A stretch of 32,362 nt of DNA from Deltaproteobacteria bacterium (GCA_016875405.1 VGRJ01000047.1:1-32362), one strand, 5' to 3'. Positions 1-10,253 are shown, counted from the first letter of the stretch. Made by a program: numbers and translations. The notes: generated by a model not told the origin, from the sequence alone.

Positions 1-77
1 CGGTCGAGCTCGCGTTGCTTCAGGGCCGCGGCCGCATGGCCGGAGCGCATCCGCCGGATCGCCTCAGCGTCGTTCAC
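1..77 (-). CDS. Partial N-terminus of an unidentified protein (runs off left edge)
   Basis: On the minus strand a GTG at 77 opens a frame that stays open to the window edge and begins MNDAEAIRRMRSGHAAAALK. The charged, helical start with good codon use looks like a real N-terminus, and an in-frame ATG at 50 is an alternative start. A GAGG lies directly against the GTG, too close for an ideal ribosome binding site, so the ATG may be the true start. Only about 25 residues are visible and no family can be named. It would be the downstream neighbour of the exported protein encoded at 253-891 on the same strand, separated by about 175 bases in which I see nothing else. Confidence 0.4.
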   Translation of the reverse strand, partial: MNDAEAIRRMRSGHAAAALKQRELD

Positions 78-252
78 CTCGTGAGCCTAGCACGGGGAGA
101 GGTCTTCTCGCGGGCATGCACCACGAACCTCCCACGGCCGCGTGCGCGCGCTCGCGCGGTAAGAACAGCCGCCCGACCTCGAGCGTGGCGCCACCGAAGG
201 CGGCAGCGCGGAGCGGCTTCTCCCTGCGGCGAACGCACCCTCGGTACGGAGG

Positions 253-891
253 CTAGGCTTCGGGTGCGGCCGAGTGCCCACCGGAGCCTCTCCGTCCCGC
301 CAGCAGCGGTTTCACCCGGGTGGCGACAACGACGCGCCCGCGTTGCGAGCCCGGCGAGCGCTCGCACGCGGGGCACCAGAACGAGCGCGGGGCCCATGGG
401 AGCTCGGCGCTGCGAAGAGCCAGCGGCCGAGCCGCGCAGCCCGAGCGGACCGTGAGCACGAGCGAAATGACCGCCGCGTTGGTGGCCGGCGCGCAGCTCG
501 AGCGCGCGAAGAAATTGACGTAGTAGTCGCCCGGCGGGAGCGGGGTCACGGTGTCCGAGTACGAGAAGTCGACGCTCTGCATGATGGAGTCGGCCGGAGC
601 GTTGCCACCCAGCGGCGGCAGCGGGCTCTCGCTCGACCAGCCGTCGTGAGAGTTGGTCTTGTCGTAGCTCCCGAGCCAATAGCCAACCGGGGGCGAGGCG
701 AACTGCGCGAGGCTCTTCCAACCGTAGCGGAAGGACACGTTGCCCGAGGACGGCGGAGCGCCGAGGATCACGTCCGCACCGTTGTCGACGCCTGCCTGCG
801 TGGGCGGCGCCGCGTCGGACACGCCGACCACGCCGACGAAGACACCCAGACACGCTGCCACCACGAGCACGGTTCGAAGCCATCGATTCAT
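253..891 (-). CDS. Exported hypothetical protein with signal peptide
   Basis: This 212-residue protein starts at ATG 891, with AGGTG about seven bases upstream. Residues 1-28 form a typical signal peptide: a basic MNRWLR start, a hydrophobic core, and a plausible cleavage after SDAA. The mature part to about residue 145 is rich in Gly, Pro, Ser, Asp and aromatic residues and looks like a beta-structured secreted domain; the region near GDYYVNFFARSSC is the most ordered-looking. The last 65 or so residues change character, becoming Arg/Ala/Pro rich with a CPAC pair, and may be a domain boundary or the product of an old frameshift. I do not recognise the family. It is followed upstream, on the same strand, by a Cys-rich lipoprotein gene after 284 bases without a visible gene. 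Confidence 0.7.
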   Translation of the reverse strand: MNRWLRTVLVVAACLGVFVGVVGVSDAAPPTQAGVDNGADVILGAPPSSGNVSFRYGWKSLAQFASPPVGYWLGSYDKTNSHDGWSSESPLPPLGGNAPADSIMQSVDFSYSDTVTPLPPGDYYVNFFARSSCAPATNAAVISLVLTVRSGCAARPLALRSAELPWAPRSFWCPACERSPGSQRGRVVVATRVKPLLAGRRGSGGHSAAPEA

Positions 892-1175
892 GAGTGCACC
901 TGTTCCTTGTCGTCTCGGTGGGTCTGCCGGAACGAAGACGTCCCTCGCCGTCGCACGCCGAGACCTCGGCCGACGACGACGCCGACGAACCGCGCGAGCA
1001 TGCCATCCCGCTCGTGCAAGCCACCTCGGAGTGAGGCGTCGGCATCGGCTGGAGTTGCACGGAGCGGCCAACACCACGCGACGGGGATCGCGTCGGATGC
1101 TTCGGCACAAAGCACGACGCGCCCCCGAACCTCGTGGCTCGGGAGCGCGCATGGACACCGATCGCGGCGCGTGCC

Positions 1176-1949
1176 TCAGGGCATGTAGCAGGAGCCGCCC
1201 GACGGCGGCATCGCCGGCGAGTCGCACGAAGCGAGGTTCGGCATCATCGCCATGGCGCCGCCGATGCAGGAGCCAATCCCGTTCGGGAACATCTGGCTCA
1301 TGTCGCACTTGCCGGTGCCGCAGTCGGCGTCCGAGCAGCACCAGTGGGTGCACTTGCCGTTCTTGCCCTTGTCGTCCTGGGAGCAGTGCATGCCGGCCTT
1401 GCAGAACGGGCCGTCGGCGTTCGAGCACGCACCGCACATGTCGACGTCGTTCGGCGCGGGGAAGCAGACGAAGACGCCGCTCGAGGCTAAGTCGCACGCC
1501 TCGCCCTTGGGGCCGTTGCAGCCCTCGTTCGTCACGGGGTTGCACTCGGACTTCGGCACGCAGTCCGCCTCGCAGGTCGCGCTGGCGCACATGTCGAGCG
1601 CGCCGAGCTTCGCGTCGCTCTCACAGGACGAACCCTGGCCCTGGAGGCAGTCGCTGCAGTTCGCGTCGTTCTCGCACGCGAGGTACTCGGCACAGCAGGA
1701 CTTCGCGAGGCAGTCGAGGCACGCGCTCTCGCCCTCGATGGCGCTGCAGTCGCTCCCGCCCGAGGTGGACGAGCTCGAGGTGGCCGACGAGACCGCGCCC
1801 TTACCCGAGCTCGACGCCACGGCGACCGAGCTCGACGACGAGCCTGCGCCGCCCGTGCCGTCGTCTGCGGACTTCCCGCTGCATGCCGCCTGTCCAACGA
1901 GCACCGCCGCGAGGCCCGTCACCGACACCATCCAAGAAGAGATTTTCAC
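1176..1949 (-). CDS. Cysteine-rich lipoprotein
   Basis: The 257-residue product begins at a GTG (1949) preceded by AAGGA about ten bases upstream. Residues 1-23 are a signal peptide ending in a weak lipobox (GQAAC, Cys23), so the mature protein is probably lipidated and anchored to the cell envelope. Residues 24-65 are a Ser/Gly/Ala-rich, low-complexity spacer. From residue 66 to the end there are 28 cysteines, often as CxxC or CC pairs (for example SACLDCLAKSCC), which suggests a disulfide-knotted extracellular domain. Such Ser-rich tether plus Cys-rich proteins are frequent in myxobacterial genomes. No enzymatic motif is visible and the ligand is unknown. The weak -3 position of the lipobox leaves secretion rather than lipidation possible. 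Confidence 0.8.
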   Translation of the reverse strand: MKISSWMVSVTGLAAVLVGQAACSGKSADDGTGGAGSSSSSVAVASSSGKGAVSSATSSSSTSGGSDCSAIEGESACLDCLAKSCCAEYLACENDANCSDCLQGQGSSCESDAKLGALDMCASATCEADCVPKSECNPVTNEGCNGPKGEACDLASSGVFVCFPAPNDVDMCGACSNADGPFCKAGMHCSQDDKGKNGKCTHWCCSDADCGTGKCDMSQMFPNGIGSCIGGAMAMMPNLASCDSPAMPPSGGSCYMP

Positions 1950-2117
1950 GTTTGCTGATTCCTTCTCGCGCTCCGGCGAGGTTAGTGGGGCCGCGAGCCC
2001 TTGGGGGACGGTACCACGAACGCGACGCGTCAGGGTCCGCTTGCCGCGGACATCGTCTGGGCCGAGGGGCGGCGGGCGTTCGGCGAGGCGACCGCTTGGT
2101 TTGAGCGCCCTCCCCTC

Positions 2118-2477
2118 TCAGCCGAACGCAGCGTCGTAAGCGACCTCGTCGAAGCCCACGAGGACCGTGCTGCCTCGCACCACGAGCGGGCGCTTCACGA
2201 GCTTGCCATCCTTCGTGAGGGCAACGACGAGGTCCGCGTCGCTCATCGCGTCGACAGCGGCCTTGCCGAGCGCGCGGTAGCTCTGCCCGCTCGTGTTCAG
2301 CCACTTGCGTATCGACTTGCCGCTCGCCGGGATCCACGCCGCGAGCTCGGCCGCCGTCGGAGGCTCCTCGACGATCGCGCGCACCGTCACGGGGATGCCG
2401 CGCGCCGTGAGCCACTTGAGGGCTTTTTTGCACGTGCCGCACGCGGCATAAGAGAGGACGAGGACGGGCTCCGCCAT
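2118..2477 (-). CDS. Spx/ArsC-like thioredoxin-fold protein
   Basis: This 119-residue protein has the size and layout of the ArsC/Spx/YffB family. It opens with a beta strand followed by a Cys13-Gly-Thr-Cys16 motif and KKALKWL, the start of the first helix. The later stretch KLVKRPLVV is the family cis-Pro segment (RPL/RPI). The CxxC arrangement resembles Spx/MgsR proteins more than classical arsenate reductases, which use a single CX5-type or CxxS active site. Spx itself is an RNA polymerase-binding regulator in Firmicutes; in proteobacteria the homologues are mostly uncharacterised. There is no arsenic resistance gene nearby. Start ATG 2477; no strong ribosome binding site is seen. The role is best described as a redox-active or regulatory thioredoxin-fold protein. 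Confidence 0.85.
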   Translation of the reverse strand: MAEPVLVLSYAACGTCKKALKWLTARGIPVTVRAIVEEPPTAAELAAWIPASGKSIRKWLNTSGQSYRALGKAAVDAMSDADLVVALTKDGKLVKRPLVVRGSTVLVGFDEVAYDAAFG

Positions 2478-2546
2478 GGCGCGGAGAGCCTACGGCATCG
2501 AGACACCTCGCGGCAGCCCCTTACCGACCGCCGGCGTCTCGATGGG

Positions 2547-3326
2547 CTACCTCTTCGCCTTCTCGACGAGCGCCTTGAAGCGCGCGTCCTCGGCGAGCGG
2601 CGCAAGCAGCGGATCCTCGGCGAGCTTGTCGGGGTGCGGGAGCTTCTTCGCCACCGCCTCGTCGAGCTTCGCGAGCGCGCCGTCCTTGTCGCCTCGCTTG
2701 GCCGCGACGAGCGCGAGACCGTAAGGCGCGGATGAAGCGTTTGGGATCACCTCGGCGATGTGCGCGAAGGTCTTCTCGGCCTCGTCGAGCTTGCCCGACG
2801 CGGTGTAGATGCGTCCGAGCGTGAAGAGCACGTCTTCGGAGCTGCCGCGAACGCGCGCCGCGACCTCGGCGTGCTCGAGCGCGCAGGCGACGTCCTTTAC
2901 CTGCAGGCACACCCGCGCGAGGTTCAACCGAGCATCGGCGTCTTTCTCGTCGAGCTTCACGAGGACTTCGAACTCTCGGCGGGCCTCGGCGGTGTCGTTC
3001 TCGCGGAGCGCGGCCATCGCGAGGCCGAGGCGAGCCTCGGAGAGCGAGCGGTCCTGCGCCGGGCTCGCCGCGATCGCATCGCGATACGCCGCGCGCGCGT
3101 CGCCGTAGCGGGTGAGCTCGAACAGCGCCTTGCCGCGCATGACGAGGAGGGACACGTCCTTCGGGCGCTTGCCAAGGCCGACGTCGACCTCGTCGAGGGC
3201 CTTCTGTGCGTCGCCGCCGCGGAGGTACGCGTTGGCGCGGACGCGATGCTCGGTCGCCGGCTCGAGGCAGGCGGACGTCACGAGCGCGAGGGAGAGTGGC
3301 AGCGCGAGCGAGCGCAGGGAGATCAC
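2547..3326 (-). CDS. TPR-repeat lipoprotein
   Basis: The product has 259 residues and starts at GTG 3326. Residues 1-20 form a lipoprotein signal peptide with lipobox VTSAC (Cys20). The remainder is a solenoid of tetratricopeptide repeats: successive helical pairs with the A/G-Y/F-A pattern, such as AYLRGGDAQKALDEVDVGL (about 33-51), ALFELTRYGDARAAYRDAI and YTASGKLDEAEKTFAHIAEV. The tail (DPLLAPLAEDARFKALVEKAK) is a common ending of such proteins. TPR lipoproteins act as scaffolds in the periplasmic leaflet of an envelope membrane, often in assembly of secretion or cell-wall complexes; the partner is not indicated here. It lies 69 bases upstream of the Spx-like gene on the same strand and is divergent from the DNA methyltransferase gene across a 100-base gap. 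Confidence 0.88.
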   Translation of the reverse strand: MISLRSLALPLSLALVTSACLEPATEHRVRANAYLRGGDAQKALDEVDVGLGKRPKDVSLLVMRGKALFELTRYGDARAAYRDAIAASPAQDRSLSEARLGLAMAALRENDTAEARREFEVLVKLDEKDADARLNLARVCLQVKDVACALEHAEVAARVRGSSEDVLFTLGRIYTASGKLDEAEKTFAHIAEVIPNASSAPYGLALVAAKRGDKDGALAKLDEAVAKKLPHPDKLAEDPLLAPLAEDARFKALVEKAKR

Positions 3327-3426
3327 TCGCGGGTCCTAACCCGCAGGTCCGGCTCGGTCAAGTCGAGGGCGGGCGCGCTCGCTCGCTGCTTGCCGTGCCG
3401 GCGCGCCTCTGGCACCTGTCGATGCC

Positions 3427-4890
3427 GTGACACGGCGCGCGATCGAGCTGGTCTGGCCGGGCAAGGACGACCCCGTCGACCTCGCGCCGACCTCGCCCAC
3501 GAGCCTGTCAACGGTCGAGCGACACGGCGACGCGGCGAGCCCGAACGTACTCGTGCACGGCGACAACCTCGACGCGATGCGCGCCTGGCTCGCGACGCAT
3601 GAGGGCAAGGTCGACCTCGTCGCGATCGATCCGCCCTTCGCGACCAACCTTCACTACTACGCGCAGACCGACGCCGGCGACGAGCGCGTCGAGCGCCACG
3701 CCTACGCGGATCGAGGCGGGAGCGGGCTCGCCGACTACCTCTCCGCGATGCGCCCGAGGCTCATGCTCATCCATCGGCTGCTCGGGCCCGAGGGCAAGCT
3801 CTTCCTTCACTGCGACTGGCGGGCGAACGCGCTCCTCCGCGTGCTGCTCGACGAGATCTTCGGGCCCGACTGCTTTCGGAACGAGATCGTCTGGCGCCGC
3901 GCGCCGAACCTCGGCAGGCAGGCAGCCGCGAGGCAGCTCGGGCGCGTCGTCGACTCGATCTTCGTCTACTCGAAGAGCCCAGGGGCGCCGTTTCGGGGCG
4001 AGGCGCCGAGGAAATCGACGCCGGTCCCGCTCGATCGGCACGGCAAGCCACGCGGCGCGCGCTGGGACGACGCGGCAGAGGCTTACTTCACGACCGCCCC
4101 GCGCGGCGACTACACCGACAAGAGCATCGCCGAGCTGCGCGCGCAGAACCGCGTGTACGACTCGAGCGCGGGGAAGGTCTACATCAAGTATTTCCTGCGC
4201 CAGGACGAGGGCGGTCGCTGGGTGAAGGACCAGCCCGTCGACACGCTCTGGGACGACTACGAGGTGCGCCCGCTGCGCCATCGGCCTAAGGGCGAGGAGA
4301 TGGGCTACGACACCCAGAAGCCCGAGGGATTGCTCGAGCGCATCGTCCGCTGGGCGACGCGGCCCGGCGACCTCGTCCTGGACGTCTACGCGGGGTCGGG
4401 GACGACGCTCGCGGTCGCCGAGCGGCTCGGGCGTCGCTGGCTCGGCTGCGACGTCGGGGAGGCCTCGATCGCGATCGTGCGACGGCGGCTGCTCGGGCTC
4501 GAGCGGCCCGCGTCGTTCCGCATCGTGAGGCCGCTCAGCGCGGCGAGCGACGGGGTCACATACGGTGGGGCGACGGCGACGGTTCGCGTTCACGAAGGCG
4601 CGGACGGCGTACGGCTCGAGCTCGCGTCGGTCGAGGGGCAAGCGCGCGCGCTGCGGGGGGCGACGAAGGCGCTCGGCTGGGCCGAGAGCGTCGACGCGTG
4701 GATGGTCGACTACGCCCCGAGCGAGGTGTTCGCGCCGACGTTCGTCGCGCACCGGACGCGTCGCGGCACGGTGGCGCTCGAGACGCCGCCCGTGCCCCGG
4801 GCGAGGCTCGGCGCGCGCGCGCGGGTCGTCGTGCACACCGTCTATGGGGCGAGCGCCGTCGTCGACGTGCCGCTCGGTGGCGAACCGTGA
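3427..4890 (+). CDS. Site-specific DNA methyltransferase (beta-class N6-adenine/N4-cytosine type)
   Basis: This 487-residue protein has the motifs of the N6_N4_Mtase family in beta-class order. The catalytic motif IV, DPPF, is at residues 68-71. A variable, probably DNA-recognition region spans about 150-290. QKP at 297-299 and the SAM-binding motif I, DVYAGSGTT, at 319-327 follow. DPPF indicates amino-methylation, most likely of adenine. Residues beyond about 355 form an extra C-terminal domain of unknown role. No restriction endonuclease or specificity subunit is in the window, so it looks like an orphan methyltransferase that could mark the genome epigenetically. The start is a GTG at 3427; no good ribosome binding site is visible, and the ATG at 3422 is out of frame. 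Its stop overlaps the start of the following lipoprotein gene. Confidence 0.92.
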   Translation: MTRRAIELVWPGKDDPVDLAPTSPTSLSTVERHGDAASPNVLVHGDNLDAMRAWLATHEGKVDLVAIDPPFATNLHYYAQTDAGDERVERHAYADRGGSGLADYLSAMRPRLMLIHRLLGPEGKLFLHCDWRANALLRVLLDEIFGPDCFRNEIVWRRAPNLGRQAAARQLGRVVDSIFVYSKSPGAPFRGEAPRKSTPVPLDRHGKPRGARWDDAAEAYFTTAPRGDYTDKSIAELRAQNRVYDSSAGKVYIKYFLRQDEGGRWVKDQPVDTLWDDYEVRPLRHRPKGEEMGYDTQKPEGLLERIVRWATRPGDLVLDVYAGSGTTLAVAERLGRRWLGCDVGEASIAIVRRRLLGLERPASFRIVRPLSAASDGVTYGGATATVRVHEGADGVRLELASVEGQARALRGATKALGWAESVDAWMVDYAPSEVFAPTFVAHRTRRGTVALETPPVPRARLGARARVVVHTVYGASAVVDVPLGGEP

Positions 4891-6560
4891 ACACCGTTTC
4901 ACGAGCATTTTGTCTAGCGGCGGCGACCTCGCTCGCGGCGCCGTCGCTCCTCGTCGCGTGCTCGCGCACGTCGCGAGAGGACGCGCCGTCGAGCGGGAGC
5001 GCGGCGGTCGCAGCGAAGGTGCCGGCGCCACCCGACCTCGCGGGCGAGCTCGTCGTCGCGAACCCCGAGCGCAGCCTCGCGGCGCTGCGTCGCGCGCTCG
5101 GCGACGAGGCCATGCTCGTCCCGCGGACCGTAGGCGGGCTCGCGGTGAGCCTGCTCGGGCTGCCACTTCGAGCCGCACAGGAGTTTGACGAGGCGCTACC
5201 GCTCGTCGGCGCGCTCGCGGGCGACGAAGACGCGCGCTTCGCCTTCGCGGTCCACGTGCGCGACGGCGGGACCTTCGCGGTCGTCGCGACGTCCGGCGAG
5301 GACGCGCCCTTCACGGTCGAGCGAGTGGACGGGCTCGCGCACCTCGTGCCGCGGGCAAGCCTGCGAGGCCCGCTCGTGCCCGGCCTCGCGCTCGGCGTCG
5401 CGGGAAACTACCTGGTCGTCGGGACGAGCCGCGACGCCGTGACAACGCTCGGGCCGTACCTCGCACACATGCTCGGCCCGCGCGCCGATCGAGGCGAGCG
5501 CGAGGTCGCGTTCCGTGCCACGGGCCAGCGCTTCGGAAAGCTCGCGAAGCGGCTGCTCGACGGCTCGACGGCGAGCCTCGACCCCGCGACCTGGGCGGCG
5601 CTCGCACCCATCGTCGATCTCGACGCCACGAGGGATGCGCTCACCGATTCGCTCGCGCGCGCGACGTCCGTCGACGCGACGCTGACGCTCGGCGAGCCGC
5701 CCCTTCGCCTCGAAGCGCGCGTGAGCCTCGACGAGTCGCGTCGGCTTGCGGGCCGCGCGCTCGTCCGCCCGACGGAGCTCATGTCGCTCCGCGCGGACTC
5801 GATGCTGGGCCTCGCGCTCGGGAGCGACGCGGCCGGTCGGAAGGCCGAGGCGAGCGCGCGGCAGCGAGGCCTCGTCACCGCGCTCGCGGCGAAAGGCGGG
5901 CGGTTCGACGCGGCGGCGAGCGAGGCCGCGCTCCTCGCGGTAGCCGAGGGGCGCGGCGACGTCACCCGCTTCGGCGCGGTCTGCAGCGGCGCGGGCCTCA
6001 CGGGGTTCGCGACCGGCAGCGTCACCGGACGCGAGGCGCTCGAGCGCGGCCTCCGCGGGCTCGTCGGGCTGAAGGACGACCCCGCCCTGAAGCGCGCGCT
6101 CGACGGGCGCGGGCTCGACGTGACGGCGGAGCGCGGCCGACTCGAGCTCGTCACCGACGAGGTGACGCTCATCCGAGTCGCGCCGCGACCGAAGAAGGAC
6201 GCGACGAGCGACGAGCGCCGCTCGGCCATCGACTTGCGCTTCACGGTCGGTGACGAGCGCTTCGTCGTCGCCGCCGGCAACGAGACCGTCGACGTGCTGC
6301 GCGGCTTCTATCGTCCGACGCAGGCGGGCGATCTCGGCAAGGTCGAGGGCGTCGCGGCAGCCCTCGCGCGGCTCGGCGACGAGTCGTTCGCGGCCCTCTA
6401 CCTCGATCCCGCGGCCCTTCGCTCGTGCGCGGCGGGGCGGCCTTCGGCGAGCCCGAGCGGCTTCATGGTCGCAGCGCTGAGCCCCTCGGACGGAGGCGTC
6501 ACGCTGCGCGTCGAGGTGACCGACGCCGTGCTCGCGGGCCTCGTCGCGACGCTTCGTTGA
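4887..6560 (+). CDS. Large lipoprotein of unknown function
   Basis: The start is the GTG at 4887, whose last two bases belong to the stop codon of the methyltransferase gene (GTGA overlap), so the pair is probably translationally coupled. This start places a lipoprotein signal peptide at residues 1-25 with lipobox LLVAC (Cys25). The 557-residue product is Ala/Leu/Arg/Asp rich with many alternating strand- and helix-like segments, no membrane span after the signal, and no enzymatic motif I recognise. Internal phrases such as ANPERSLAALRRALG and LALGVAGNYLVVGTS resemble the two-halved DUF3352-like or periplasmic beta-alpha proteins of delta-proteobacteria, but I cannot assign a family. It ends 46 bases from the convergent GYF-domain gene, with a hairpin in the gap. 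Confidence 0.82.
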   Translation: MNTVSRAFCLAAATSLAAPSLLVACSRTSREDAPSSGSAAVAAKVPAPPDLAGELVVANPERSLAALRRALGDEAMLVPRTVGGLAVSLLGLPLRAAQEFDEALPLVGALAGDEDARFAFAVHVRDGGTFAVVATSGEDAPFTVERVDGLAHLVPRASLRGPLVPGLALGVAGNYLVVGTSRDAVTTLGPYLAHMLGPRADRGEREVAFRATGQRFGKLAKRLLDGSTASLDPATWAALAPIVDLDATRDALTDSLARATSVDATLTLGEPPLRLEARVSLDESRRLAGRALVRPTELMSLRADSMLGLALGSDAAGRKAEASARQRGLVTALAAKGGRFDAAASEAALLAVAEGRGDVTRFGAVCSGAGLTGFATGSVTGREALERGLRGLVGLKDDPALKRALDGRGLDVTAERGRLELVTDEVTLIRVAPRPKKDATSDERRSAIDLRFTVGDERFVVAAGNETVDVLRGFYRPTQAGDLGKVEGVAAALARLGDESFAALYLDPAALRSCAAGRPSASPSGFMVAALSPSDGGVTLRVEVTDAVLAGLVATLR

Positions 6561-6584
6561 CCGAGGTCAAGCCGGGCGCGTCAC

Positions 6585-6608
6585 GAGCGCGCTGAGCCCA
6601 CCGCGCTC
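6585..6608. terminator. Candidate hairpin between convergent genes
   Basis: A perfect 7-bp inverted repeat, gagcgcg (6585-6591) and cgcgctc (6602-6608), with a 10-base loop lies in the convergent gap and touches the stop codon of the minus-strand GYF gene. There is no T tract. The local base composition makes short GC palindromes common, so this is only a candidate. Confidence 0.3.
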
Positions 6609-7893
6609 ATTTCACGTTGAAGGACTTGGTCACGGTCTGCGAGCTGCCCGTGAACGGAGGCACGCGCGCGCCCTTGAACGCCGCGACGGCGCAGCTCCCG
6701 ACGGGCGTACCCGCGAACGGTGGATCGACCTGCGCGCTCGAGACGCTCCCGCTCGGCGAGAACGTCACGGTCGCGCGACCTCGGCCCGTCGGCCCCTTCG
6801 GCTTGCCACAGCCCGACGCCGCACCCGCAGCGGAGGAAAGCGCAGAGCGCGCCGCGTCGACGTTGAACTCCCCGCCGCCGCCCTTCGACTCCTTCTTCGC
6901 GTCCTTGGGATCGTCCTTCTTCGCGTCCTTCGGATCCTTGAAGTCCTTCGCGTCTTTCTTCGAGTCTTTGTCGGCCACGGAGGCGACGGCGTCAGGCTTC
7001 GCGCCTTTCTTCGCGTCGGCCGGAGCATCCGCCGCCGGGGCGGCCGTCCCTGCTGCGACGGCCGAAGGCTCGGCCGGGGGCGGAGGTGGCGGAGTCGCCG
7101 CCGCGGTCGCCTCGGTCGTCGCCGCAGCCGTCGTCGTGGCGACGGGCGCCGCCGTCTCGCTCGCGGTGGCCGATGCCGATGCGACGCCGCTGGCCGGACG
7201 GGTGAGGAAGACCGCCGCCGCCCCGCCGCCGACGAGCAAAAGCGCGACGACGACCAGACCGACGACGAGGCCCTTCGACGACTTCTGCGAAGGGGCTGGG
7301 ATGGCCGCGGCATGCTGCGCGGCCTGCACCGGGTTCGCCTGCGGCGCCGAGTGGGCGAAGGCCCCCGACTGCATCGCCGGGTTGCTCGGCATCGGCCCGC
7401 GGAGGGGCGATTGTCCCGCCGACAGCGCAGACGGCGTCGCGAACGGCATCGAAGGTTGCACGGGCCGCGCGACGGGCGCCGCAGGCGGCGGCAACGAGAA
7501 CAGGCCGCCCACGACCGGCTGCGGGTAGGCCGCCGTCGGGGGCGCTGGCGACGCCTGCCACGTCGCGCCGCGAGGGGGCTCAGGGGGACGAGCAGGCGGC
7601 GGAGGCGGCGCCGCCGGGGCGCTCGCTTGGCTGCCGTACTGATTCAGGATCGGCAGCAAATCTCCGCAATTTCCGAGCGGGAGCCAGTCACGCATGCCCT
7701 CGCGCCAGACGAAGGTGTCGTTCTGGTCGAGGTTGCCGCGACCGAACTCGACGCCGATTTCCACGGCCGTCATGGTCCGTGTTTCGGTGTCCGAGATGTT
7801 GACCTGCCACGAGGCATCGAGCGCGGGGTCATTCCCCCCGAAGATGTGCGTGGCCTCGTCCTCGTCGTCGTCCCAGTTCATGCAGTGGACCAC
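6607..7893 (-). CDS. GYF-domain, single-TM protein with AgmX/PglI (TonB-like) C-terminal domain
   Basis: The frame gives 428 residues from GTG 7893; an in-frame ATG at 7881 (fifth codon) may be the actual start. Residues about 28-85 are a GYF_2-type domain (WQV, then TAVEIGVEFGRGNL and FVWREGMRDWLPLG), expected in the cytoplasm. A long Pro/Ala-rich linker follows to about 200. One membrane segment lies at 208-230. A periplasmic low-complexity region includes a Lys/Asp repeat at 308-337. The C-terminal domain (about 345-428) has the FSPSGSVSSAQVDPPF and CAVAAFKGARVPPF signature of the AgmX/PglI C-terminal family, a TonB-like fold. In Myxococcus the GltJ/AgmX protein of the gliding machinery has the same order, with an extra zinc ribbon. 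No other Glt genes are here, so the partner system is unknown. Confidence 0.85.
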   Translation of the reverse strand: MVHCMNWDDDEDEATHIFGGNDPALDASWQVNISDTETRTMTAVEIGVEFGRGNLDQNDTFVWREGMRDWLPLGNCGDLLPILNQYGSQASAPAAPPPPPARPPEPPRGATWQASPAPPTAAYPQPVVGGLFSLPPPAAPVARPVQPSMPFATPSALSAGQSPLRGPMPSNPAMQSGAFAHSAPQANPVQAAQHAAAIPAPSQKSSKGLVVGLVVVALLLVGGGAAAVFLTRPASGVASASATASETAAPVATTTAAATTEATAAATPPPPPPAEPSAVAAGTAAPAADAPADAKKGAKPDAVASVADKDSKKDAKDFKDPKDAKKDDPKDAKKESKGGGGEFNVDAARSALSSAAGAASGCGKPKGPTGRGRATVTFSPSGSVSSAQVDPPFAGTPVGSCAVAAFKGARVPPFTGSSQTVTKSFNVK

Positions 7894-7985
7894 TGAGGAT
7901 ACTGGGTTCGCGGCGCTGCAACAACTTGCCGAGCATCGTCCTGCCGCGGATGCGCCGCCTAGCGACCTGTGCGATGCTCCCCGTC

Positions 7986-8453
7986 ATGCGCGCGCGCTGG
8001 CTGCTCGCCCTCCTCGCCACCGGGTGCATCGACACCGATGCCGCGGTGTTCGTCGACGCCGCGCTGGTCGAGCCGGCGCTCGCAATCGCGGGCTCGTCGC
8101 TCGCGACGGGGCTCGGCGGCGACGTCACGCTGACCTTGCACCTCGGCCCGCGCGCCTCGGGGCCAAGCACCTCGACCCTGCTGGCGGTATCGCTCGTCAC
8201 CGCGGACGGACAAGGCACCCTCGCCTCGACGCTCGGCTTCACCTCGAGCCCGACGCTCCCGACCGCGGTGGGCGTCGACGACACGGTCGCGGTAGGCTTG
8301 GACTTCGACCCCAAGGACAACGCCCTGCCGGCGAGCGCGACGGCTACTGTCTGCGCGGGCTCGGTGCGGCTGCGCGCCGTCGTCGACGACTCGCTCCGCG
8401 GCTCTCCCGTCACGGTGGACTCGGAGCCGTTCGCGGTGTCGGGCTGCCCGTGA
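7986..8453 (+). CDS. Small putative lipoprotein
   Basis: I chose the ATG at 7986 because it puts a short lipoprotein signal peptide at the front: [14 protein letters not shown], lipobox LATGC, Cys14. A TTG at 7926 would add 20 residues that do not fit. The mature part, about 140 residues, is rich in Val, Ala, Ser, Thr and Gly with an alternating hydrophobic pattern (for example VTLTLHLGP and [11 protein letters not shown]), which suggests an immunoglobulin-like beta sandwich, and it ends in a Cys-Pro pair. No known family is recognised. It is divergent from the GYF gene and ends 46 bases before the acyl-CoA mutase gene on the same strand, so it may share a transcript with it, although a functional link is not evident. 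Confidence 0.65.
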   Translation: MRARWLLALLATGCIDTDAAVFVDAALVEPALAIAGSSLATGLGGDVTLTLHLGPRASGPSTSTLLAVSLVTADGQGTLASTLGFTSSPTLPTAVGVDDTVAVGLDFDPKDNALPASATATVCAGSVRLRAVVDDSLRGSPVTVDSEPFAVSGCP

Positions 8454-8499
8454 TCCGACGCTCGCCAACGCCTTCACCCACGGACCTCGAGAGCACACC

Positions 8500-10251
<1,752 letters not shown>

Positions 10252-10253
10252 GG

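Noticed and set aside
2118-2477. Arsenate reductase for arsenic resistance.
   Set aside because: The motif is CxxC as in Spx-like proteins and there is no ars gene nearby.
3410-3425. TGGCAC followed by TGC upstream of the methyltransferase, resembling a sigma-54 promoter.
   Set aside because: The spacing between the GG and GC elements is one base too long and the -12 box lacks TTGC.
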